DNA from: CAVVJA01 sp963801715
GTDB taxonomy: Bacteria > Actinomycetota > Actinomycetes > Mycobacteriales > Jatrophihabitantaceae
DNA: 64,000 nt
Assembly: GCA_963801715.1 (NCBI GenBank)
Contig: CAWDGB010000007.1
Span: 248,001-312,000 of the forward strand
Direction of reading: 5' to 3'
In this document: in pieces, positions 58,276-64,000 of the stretch
Numbering within the stretch: the first letter of the stretch is position 1
Layout: each line of letters starts with the position of its first letter
Notes under the pieces: model-generated
Told to the model about the DNA's origin: nothing
Databases searched by the model: none
Seen by the model: the letters and a program-made list of their open reading frames with translations, nothing else
Made by a program: the position numbers and the translations under genes

Positions 58276-59772
58276 ATGACTCAGGCAATGTTGCCAGAGC
58301 GTGAAGGCCACGCAGAAGACGGCGATCGGCGGCGCTGGCTCGCCCTGGCGGTCATCGTCGCCGCGCAGTTCATGGTCGTACTGGACGTGGCGATCGTGAA
58401 CGTGGCGCTGCCGTCGATCAAGAACGACCTGGGCTTCTCCCAGGAGAGCTTGCAGTGGGTCATTACGGCCTATGCGATCTTCTTCGGGGGAGTGCTGTTA
58501 CTAGGCGGCCGGTTGGCCGATTTGCTCGGACGACGCCGCCTGTTCATGGTGGGCTTGGTGGTCTTCACGGTCAGCTCACTACTCGATGGGCTGGCCTGGT
58601 CTGAGGGCTCGCTGATCGTCTTCCGTTCGTTGCAGGGCCTCGGTGCCGCGCTCTTGTCGCCCGCGGCGTTGTCCATCCTGACGACCACCTTCCGTGAGGG
58701 CCGGGAGCGCAACCTCGCGCTCGGTGTCTGGGGTGCCGCCTCCGGGAGCGGTGGCGCGGCCGGTGTGTTGCTGGGTGGCGCGCTCACCAGCGCCCTGAGC
58801 TGGTCTTGGATCTTCTTCATCAACGTGCCGGCCGGCATCCTCGTGCTTGCGGTAAGCCCCTGGCTGCTCAAGGAGAGTCGTGCCGACCTCGCACATCGGC
58901 ACTTCGACTTCGCAGGGGCGGCGTCGATCACCGGTGGGCTCATGCTGCTCGTCTATGCAATGACCCGGGCAGCCGAGCACGGCTGGACCACGACGGGGAC
59001 GATCGGGCTGTTGACCGCGTCGGCGGCGCTGATCGCCGCCTTCCTGGTGATCGAGGCTCGCTCCTCGGCACCACTGCTGCCGATGCGGATCTTCCGATTG
59101 CGCACCCTTACCGCATCGAACGTCAGCGGCTTGCTGATGGGCGGCGCGATCTTCTCGCAGTTCTTCCTGCTCACCCTTTACATGCAGCAGGTACTGCATT
59201 ACTCCGCGTTGAAGACCGGTGTTGCTTACATCGCGCTGACCTTGACGATCATCAGCTTCTCGGCCGTCGCCCAGGCGATGGCGACGCGATTCGGTATTCG
59301 CCGGACCCTGCCAGTCGGGCTCGCGTTGTCCGCCGGTGCGCTGATTCTCTTTGCCCGGCTTCCGGTGGACGGGCACTACGCCACCGACCTGTTGCCGGCG
59401 TTCCTGCTCAGCGGAATCGGACTAGCGATGGCTTTCGTCCCGATGTCGATCGGCGGTCTCACCGGCGTTCGGCCAGCCGACGCGGGCGTCGCATCGGGCT
59501 TGATCAACACCAGTCAGCAGATCGGCGGCGCGATCGGAGTTGCGGCAGCAACCACGATTGCGACGACCTACACAACCCACTTCGTTACAGCGCATCCCGG
59601 CACTTCGCCTCTTGCTGGAGCTGCGCTTACCCACGGCTTCCAAGTCGCGTTCTACGTTCTCGCGGCCGTCGCCGTGGTGGGAGCGATTGTCGCTGCCGTG
59701 CTGGTCGAGCCGAAGCAGGCGAGCGAGATCACGCTCGAGGACGAGAACCTCGCCTTGGAGCGCGTGGGCTGA
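58276..59772 (+). CDS. EmrB/QacA-type DHA2 MFS efflux transporter
   Basis: The 498-residue protein has 14 helices with VVLDVAIVNVALPSIKNDLG (motif D1), GGRLADLLGRRRLF (motif A) and GSGGAAGVLLGGAL (motif C). GAGGAGAAACG precedes the ATG. Its repressor candidate is divergent and frameshifted, so the pump could be constitutively expressed if the frameshift is real. A 38-bp palindrome lies 23 bases after the stop. Confidence 0.94.
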   Translation: MTQAMLPEREGHAEDGDRRRWLALAVIVAAQFMVVLDVAIVNVALPSIKNDLGFSQESLQWVITAYAIFFGGVLLLGGRLADLLGRRRLFMVGLVVFTVSSLLDGLAWSEGSLIVFRSLQGLGAALLSPAALSILTTTFREGRERNLALGVWGAASGSGGAAGVLLGGALTSALSWSWIFFINVPAGILVLAVSPWLLKESRADLAHRHFDFAGAASITGGLMLLVYAMTRAAEHGWTTTGTIGLLTASAALIAAFLVIEARSSAPLLPMRIFRLRTLTASNVSGLLMGGAIFSQFFLLTLYMQQVLHYSALKTGVAYIALTLTIISFSAVAQAMATRFGIRRTLPVGLALSAGALILFARLPVDGHYATDLLPAFLLSGIGLAMAFVPMSIGGLTGVRPADAGVASGLINTSQQIGGAIGVAAATTIATTYTTHFVTAHPGTSPLAGAALTHGFQVAFYVLAAVAVVGAIVAAVLVEPKQASEITLEDENLALERVG

Positions 59773-59794
59773 CGCCGTCCCGTCCCAAGATAGT

Positions 59795-59832
59795 TATGCA
59801 GATTCCGTTGCTATAGCAACGGAATCTGCATA
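59795..59832. terminator. Perfect 38-bp palindrome between convergent genes
   Basis: TATGCAGATTCCGTTGCTA is followed at once by its exact reverse complement, with no mismatch over 19+19 bases. The sequence is about half A+T, lower in GC than its surroundings. It lies between the pump stop and the convergent HxlR stop, so a two-way terminator is the simplest reading. A cruciform or operator is possible. Confidence 0.75.
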
Positions 59833-59852
59833 CCAAGGAGGAGATCGGGCGA

Positions 59853-60377
59853 TCAACCGGCTTCGCCTATTGGCGCGAGCAGCTGATGTGGCCGCCTCAA
59901 CGCCTGACTGACCGGATCAGCTTTCCGACGCGTCGTCTTCGACCGTGACGGATGCACGGTAAGCTCCCTCGGCGCTGGCATGGTGTGGCACTCGGCGCAG
60001 ACACCGTCGGCTGCCAGCAGGCCTCCGCACCCGTTGTGGGTGAACGGCCGACCTGGTCGACCGCCCTGGTAGAAGTCGTTACCCCAGGACATGAGCGACC
60101 ACATCGCGGGCCAGAGCCGCTGGCCCTTCGGGGTCAACGCGTATTCGTCACGACCGCTGGTCCCGACGCTGCGCTCCAGAATGGCCTGTCCGACCAGCAG
60201 GTTCAGACGGTCGGTGAGCACCGCGCGAGGAATGCCAAGGTGATCACGGAAGTCACTGAAGCGGCGGACGCCGTAGAACGCATCGCGCACGATCAGCAAG
60301 GTCCACCGTTCTCCGACGATCTCCAGCGCGCGGGCTAACGCGCAGTCCTCACCGAGATATTCGCGCGGCAACGCCAT
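59853..60377 (-). CDS. HxlR-family transcriptional regulator with zinc-ribbon tail
   Basis: The 174-residue product has the HxlR winged helix (CALARALEIVGERWTLLIVRD, GIPRAVLTDRLNLLVGQAIL, DEYALTPKGQRLWP). The C-terminal part carries HNGCGGLLAADGVCAECH, a likely metal-binding knuckle seen in some HxlR proteins. The final 30 residues are basic and unconserved; a one-base shift near 59960 would give an acidic end (VEDDASES), so a small indel is possible. It is divergent from an MFS gene with two GTTC-N7-GAAC palindromes between. Confidence 0.88.
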   Translation of the reverse strand: MALPREYLGEDCALARALEIVGERWTLLIVRDAFYGVRRFSDFRDHLGIPRAVLTDRLNLLVGQAILERSVGTSGRDEYALTPKGQRLWPAMWSLMSWGNDFYQGGRPGRPFTHNGCGGLLAADGVCAECHTMPAPRELTVHPSRSKTTRRKADPVSQALRRPHQLLAPIGEAG

Positions 60378-60400
60378 ACCGGGAAATATATCACTTGCAA

Positions 60401-60415
60401 GTTCGGTGAACGAAC
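60401..60415. promoter_or_regulatory. HxlR operator candidate 1
   Basis: GTTCG-GTGAA-CGAAC is a perfect inverted repeat 24 bases upstream of the HxlR start. Confidence 0.65.
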
Positions 60416-60434
60416 CTCTACCGTCAGAGCCAGA

Positions 60435-60451
60435 AGTTCATTCACTGAACT
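60435..60451. promoter_or_regulatory. HxlR operator candidate 2
   Basis: AGTTCA-TTCAC-TGAACT is a perfect inverted repeat sharing GTTC-N7-GAAC with candidate 1, centred 35 bp away and just ahead of the MFS start. Confidence 0.65.
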
Positions 60452-60466
60452 GTGAGGGTAGGCGTG

Positions 60467-61801
60467 ATGGCGGAGCCGGCCGTGCTGAACAGCGATTCTG
60501 GACCCGCAGTCGGACGTGCCGATCGCGGGGACCCGAAGCCGATGGGTGAACGACGGGACCGTCGGCCACGTCGCTGGACGTTGTCGCATCGGTTGGGATA
60601 CGCCCAGGCGGCGGCCGTGATTGCACTATGTCTGTTCGCCTCGGTCGTCCCCTCACCGCTGTACAGTGCCTATGCGCAGCGATGGCACTTCTCGCCGTCG
60701 ACGCTGACCTTGATCTTCGCGACCTACGCATTCGGAGTGCTGGCCGCATTGCTGCTCGCCGGGCGCCTGTCCGACCAGGTGGGGCGCCGCCCAGTGCTGC
60801 TCGCTGCGTTGGCGACGCTAATGGTGTCCTCGGTGTTGTATATCGCCGCCGACTCGACTGCGTGGCTGTTCGTGGCTCGGGCCGTGCAGGGGATTGCGAC
60901 TGGAGCAGCGGTGAGTACGGCCAGCGCCGCGCTGTTAGATCTCCACCCGCGCCGCGACCCAGTAAACGTCGGCCTGACAAATGGCGTCGCCAGTGCGATC
61001 GGTCTCGGCCTCGGATCCCTCGTGTCCTCGAGTCTCGTTCAGCTCGGCGCCGCTCCCCGGGCCATTCCCTACGTCGTCGAGTTGGTGCTGCTCGCGGCGG
61101 CCCTGGCCGGCGCATATTGGATGCCTGAGCCGGTGCATGAGCGCACGACGTTCCGGCTCACCCCGCAACGTCCCCAGGTGCCCGCCGGCATTCGCCACTC
61201 CTTCCTGCTCGCCGGGCTCGCCGCGCTGTCGTCCTGGTCGATCGGCGGCCTGTTCTTCTCGCTGGGCCCGCAGCTATCCGAGCAGTTGTTCACCACGACC
61301 AACGTCATCATCGGAGCGGTCGGCGGCGTGCTGCTGGGGTTCGCGGGCGCGCTGTCCCAGCTTGTTTTCCGGCGCACGCCTAACTGGCTCGGTGCGGCCG
61401 CCGGCTCGGGCGGCCTGGCGGTCGGGATGCTTCTGGTCGTAATCGCCGCTGCGGCCAATTCGAGCGCAGTCTTCGTGGCTGGCATGATGGTGGCGGGCTT
61501 CGGCTTCGGACTCGCCTTCCTCGGTGGTCTGCGACAGCTCAATGCGGTGATCCCGCCCGAGCACCGAGCGGCGGTGATGTCCGCGTTCTATGTCGTCGCC
61601 TATGCGTCGTTGTCGCTGCCCGCCATCGTCGCCGGATTCGTCGTCACCCGTCTCGGCCTCGACATGACGTTCGAGACCTTCGGCAGCGTCGTCGCCGGCA
61701 TTGCGTTGATTGCGGCGATCGAGGCGTGGCGCACCCGGCCAAGCCGACCAGCTGCCGAGCCGAACCGGCGACGTGACTGCGAGCCAGCGCTCCTCGCATG
61801 A
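60467..61801 (+). CDS. MFS transporter
   Basis: The 444-residue protein has about 12 helices. ALLLAGRLSDQVGRRPVLLA is motif A and VARAVQGIATGAAVSTASAA lies in helices 4-5. The start is ATG 60467 with GAGGGTAGGCGTG upstream; GTG 60452 is in frame. It is regulated, probably by the divergent HxlR protein. Likely efflux of a toxic aldehyde, quinone or drug. Confidence 0.9.
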   Translation: MAEPAVLNSDSGPAVGRADRGDPKPMGERRDRRPRRWTLSHRLGYAQAAAVIALCLFASVVPSPLYSAYAQRWHFSPSTLTLIFATYAFGVLAALLLAGRLSDQVGRRPVLLAALATLMVSSVLYIAADSTAWLFVARAVQGIATGAAVSTASAALLDLHPRRDPVNVGLTNGVASAIGLGLGSLVSSSLVQLGAAPRAIPYVVELVLLAAALAGAYWMPEPVHERTTFRLTPQRPQVPAGIRHSFLLAGLAALSSWSIGGLFFSLGPQLSEQLFTTTNVIIGAVGGVLLGFAGALSQLVFRRTPNWLGAAAGSGGLAVGMLLVVIAAAANSSAVFVAGMMVAGFGFGLAFLGGLRQLNAVIPPEHRAAVMSAFYVVAYASLSLPAIVAGFVVTRLGLDMTFETFGSVVAGIALIAAIEAWRTRPSRPAAEPNRRRDCEPALLA

Positions 61802-61815
61802 CTCGCTCCGCGGTG

Positions 61816-62346
61816 CTATGACGACGGGGCGGAGAGTGTACGCAGCCAACGGGTGGTCTGCCGGGGCGTTGTCAGCCGAACGACACGCGGCCCGGGTGGA
61901 CTATTGGTCCAGGCGCGAATCCGAGCTCGTTTGCGTGCGAACGATTGGAAATGCCAGCGAAGGATCGAGTCTGGTCCGAGCGTCTGACGCAACGTCTCTC
62001 GATTGCCATTGCAGACTGTGCGTCGATCGACTAGCCGTCGCACGGTTCTGGTACTTAGCCGGCACAGGGATAGCCAGCGTGGGTAGTCCAGCGCCACGAT
62101 GACCTCGGCCCGAGCCAACGGGACGTCGAGCCATTTGCCGTAAGCACTGTCCAAGATCCATCCTGGCCGTGCGCAGATTACTGCGATCCGGCGACGCTGC
62201 TCCTCGTGGTCGACCGGCACCCAGCCGGGCTCCCAGGTCAAGTCATCGACGGAATGCCACGGTATCCCCGTGGCCGCGCTGATCTGTGCGGCCACTGTCG
62301 ACTTCCCGGATCCGGTGACTCCGTACACCAGGAACCGATCCGCCAC
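61816..62346 (-). CDS. P-loop kinase-like protein (topology-modulation/adenylate-kinase type)
   Basis: The 176-residue protein has Walker A FLVYGVTGSGKSTVAAQISA, DDLTWEPGWVPV, GWILDSAYGKWLD and VIVALDYPRW (Walker B). This matches the FlaR/topology-modulation family of small nucleoside-kinase-like proteins. The C terminus RLTTPRQTTRWL is the family end motif. The natural substrate of this family is not established. Confidence 0.88.
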   Translation of the reverse strand: MADRFLVYGVTGSGKSTVAAQISAATGIPWHSVDDLTWEPGWVPVDHEEQRRRIAVICARPGWILDSAYGKWLDVPLARAEVIVALDYPRWLSLCRLSTRTVRRLVDRRTVCNGNRETLRQTLGPDSILRWHFQSFARKRARIRAWTNSPPGPRVVRLTTPRQTTRWLRTLSAPSS

Positions 62347-62443
62347 GCCTCGATGCTAAACGGAGGTCGGCAAACTACCTCACTTCGCGTGGCCGATTCG
62401 GGCTCCGGGCCAGCCCGAGCAAAGCGCAATACTGAGTATCAAG

Positions 62444-63163
62444 GTGCGATACCGTGGCGCCTTGAATATCTACGAAGCGCTGCGGGGGTTCTCCCCGACC
62501 AACCGATACGGGTTGGTGATCATACTTATCGCGCTCACCTATGTGGTCACCGCGGCCATGCACGGATCCAGCGCGCAGTCGGTCGTCGTCCTGGTCCAGC
62601 TACTGACTGTGTGGCTTGTATTCACCGTGTCCGAGTCTCCGGTGGCGCGACGCATTGCCGGGTTCGCCGTGGTGGTAGGTGCGTTGCTGACCGTCCTTGC
62701 GTGGATCGCCGGCTCGATCGCCGGTGATAAGAACGTCACTCGTGTCCTATTCGTCATCAGCGCGCTGCTGTACCTCATAGCGCCGGTGATCATCGTTCGT
62801 CATATCTTCGGCCGAAGCGTTGTCGACGGTCAGACGGTCCTCGCGGCAATTGCCGCCTATCTACTGATCGGGATGATGTTCACCTTCGCGTTCCTTGCGA
62901 CTAGCGCTATCCAGGTGACGCCTCCCTTCTTCGGTGCGCAAGGTCCCGGAAGCGCGAGCCAGGACTTGTTCTTCAGCTTCGTAACGTTGACGACTACGGG
63001 CTACGGCAACCTAGTGCCTGAGGGCAACCCCGGTCAGTCGTTCGCCGTCCTCGAGGCGATTGTCGGTCAACTCTTTCTCGTCACCGCCGTCGCCAAGGTG
63101 GTGACCGCCTGGCGTCGGCCATCTGGCTTCGACAACGGGTCCGGCTCCGGGCCCGGTGCCTGA
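62444..63163 (+). CDS. Two-pore-helix potassium channel protein
   Basis: The 239-residue product has about five membrane helices before the pore. The selectivity filter is TLTTTGYGNLVP (TTGYG) and the last helix is VLEAIVGQLFLVTAVAKVV. No RCK or nucleotide domain follows. The start is GTG, with CAAGG just before. Such ion_trans_2 channels conduct K+ across the cell membrane. The N-terminal four-helix part is longer than in minimal KcsA-like channels. Confidence 0.9.
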   Translation: MRYRGALNIYEALRGFSPTNRYGLVIILIALTYVVTAAMHGSSAQSVVVLVQLLTVWLVFTVSESPVARRIAGFAVVVGALLTVLAWIAGSIAGDKNVTRVLFVISALLYLIAPVIIVRHIFGRSVVDGQTVLAAIAAYLLIGMMFTFAFLATSAIQVTPPFFGAQGPGSASQDLFFSFVTLTTTGYGNLVPEGNPGQSFAVLEAIVGQLFLVTAVAKVVTAWRRPSGFDNGSGSGPGA

Positions 63164-63364
63164 CCGACCTGGGCCGCGTTCGATCGAGACCCAATCCTCA
63201 TCTACGGCGACGTCGAGACCGACCGGGTTCGACCAGTCCGTTCCCGCGTTCCTCGCGGCGATATGCTGCGCCGAGCGAACGGGGCTGTTGTGTGTTCGCC
63301 GAGGCGGTCGGCTCCGGCTGACCGTGGGCGGTCGAAGCGTGCGATCGGGGTCGAGGGGCGTTGG

Positions 63365-64000
63365 ATGAGTAGCGGGTCTGTTCAGGGTGGGACGGCCGGC
63401 GAGTCCGGTGAGGTGATGGGACTCGCGCAGCATGAGGCGCAGCGTTTCATGGGGGTGTTCGCGGACTTTCAGGATCCGTCGCGGGAGTGGCGGCGGTTGT
63501 TCTCGGAGTTGTCTGGGCACGTTCTTTCTGGTGCTGGTTGCTGCTGGTGGCGGCGTGATGGGGCAGGCGTTTCCGAATACGATCAGCCGGACGGCGGCGG
63601 TGGTGGCGCCGGGGTTGATGGTGCTGGCGATCATCTCTGTTCATGGGTAAGGTGTCGGGCGCGCATTTGAATCCGGCGGTGAGTATCGCGTTCGCGTCGC
63701 GGGGGGATTTTCCGTGGCGGCGGGTACCTGCTTACATCGTGGTGCAGTTGGTCGGGGCGTGTTTGGCGGCGTGGTTTGTGCAGGCGGTCATCCACGAGTC
63801 GGCGTCTTACGGTGGGAATTACCCGGCGCATGGGTATACGTCGTTGGATGCGTTTTGGATGGAGACGGTGCTGACCTTGGGCCTGGTCAGCGTGATCCTG
63901 GGTACCGCGTCCGGCGCGCAGAATCTGGGGGTGTTCGGGGCGCTGGGGGTGGGCGGCTATATCGCCTTGGCCGGTCTGTGGGGCAGCCCGATCTCCGGTG
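63365..64000 (+). pseudogene. MIP-family aquaporin/glycerol channel, two frameshifts, runs off window
   Basis: The frame from ATG 63365 (GAGGGGCG upstream) encodes a cytosolic leader to REWRRLFSEL. At about 63511 an extra base moves it to LGTFFLVLVAAGGGVMGQAF, and at about 63638 another moves it to FMGKVSGAHLNPAVSIAF, the first NPA motif. It then stays open to the window end (GLWGSPISG), where the second NPA would follow. Corrected, it is a normal aquaporin with an N-terminal extension. Both breaks are +1, so they are either sequence errors or true decay. Confidence 0.8.

Noticed and set aside
58579..59376. 265-codon antisense frame over the EmrB-type pump
   Set aside because: Composition is the mirror of membrane helices; not a plausible protein.
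1..64000. CRISPR arrays, insertion sequences, rRNA and tRNA genes, prophage genes
   Set aside because: No spaced repeat array, transposase, integrase, capsid or terminase sequence and no structural RNA was seen on either strand.

Overview
The window is chromosomal DNA from a high-GC Gram-positive bacterium, almost certainly a soil-type actinobacterium. The evidence is GC-rich third codon positions throughout, a LAL-type LuxR giant regulator, a mycosin-like membrane subtilase, a GAP/Sap family membrane protein, PPK2, several DHA2-type MFS pumps each with its own small regulator, and Pro/Thr-rich cell-surface proteins. I cannot place it below class. I see no rRNA, tRNA, CRISPR array, transposase, integrase or replication origin.

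Layout. 1-3.7 kb: 3' part of a TetR regulator, then a MarR regulator divergent from a short-chain dehydrogenase with three matching palindromic operators, an NTF2-like protein and two small proteins. 4.0-6.4 kb: a cyclase-family hydrolase coupled to a thiamine-diphosphate enzyme that is frameshifted, apparently by a 4-bp tandem duplication. 6.6-12.4 kb: a broken MMPL/secreted-protein chimera, a mycosin-like subtilase and a LAL regulator, with CTAGGG-type inverted repeats ahead of the first two. 12.6-14.5 kb: msrA, an acidic small protein and an alpha/beta hydrolase. 14.5-19.9 kb: a CarH/LitR-type B12 photoreceptor-regulator divergent from a tightly packed operon (FAD oxidoreductase, DUF1365, SDR, epimerase-like protein, CPBP protease). 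This looks like a light-controlled lipid- or isoprenoid-modifying module and is the most interesting system here. 20-26.7 kb: a DHA2 pump with a MarR-like tail, VOC protein, AlkA-type glycosylase, PaaI thioesterase, frameshifted isochorismatase-like protein, AhpD-like protein and pirin. 27-28.4 kb: two linked unknown membrane proteins of lower GC. 28.8-30.9 kb: orphan GcvH, a redoxin, and a self-regulated membrane protein/winged-helix pair. 31.4-38.4 kb: NTF2-like, MDR and SDR oxidoreductases, VOC, GAP protein and PPK2, with gene remnants between. 38.5-48.1 kb: a 40-residue microprotein, Pro/Thr-rich membrane protein, PAP2 phosphatase, PepN, a GH16-like protein, an MFS pump and a CPA1 antiporter. 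48.3-54.4 kb: surface lipoproteins, a VOC protein, an FMO/MtnA/class II aldolase operon that resembles a DHAP-shunt salvage route, and a secreted cupin. 54.5-57.4 kb: a small accessory patch (ribbon-helix-helix protein, DUF4352-like and DUF4190-like proteins, an atypical lower-GC gene). 57.7-64 kb: a frameshifted MarR with an EmrB-type pump, an HxlR with another pump, a P-loop kinase, a K+ channel and a doubly frameshifted aquaporin running off the end.

Two patterns cross these regions. First, a 45-bp inverted-repeat element (TGATC-YTGGAC arms) occurs three times between 33 and 41.5 kb, with a longer relative at 13.3 kb. Second, at least six small indels break otherwise conserved genes, and several truncated 3' fragments of SDR, MFS and MMPL genes lie next to intact relatives. 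The indels are either assembly errors or real decay, and only read-level checking can tell which.
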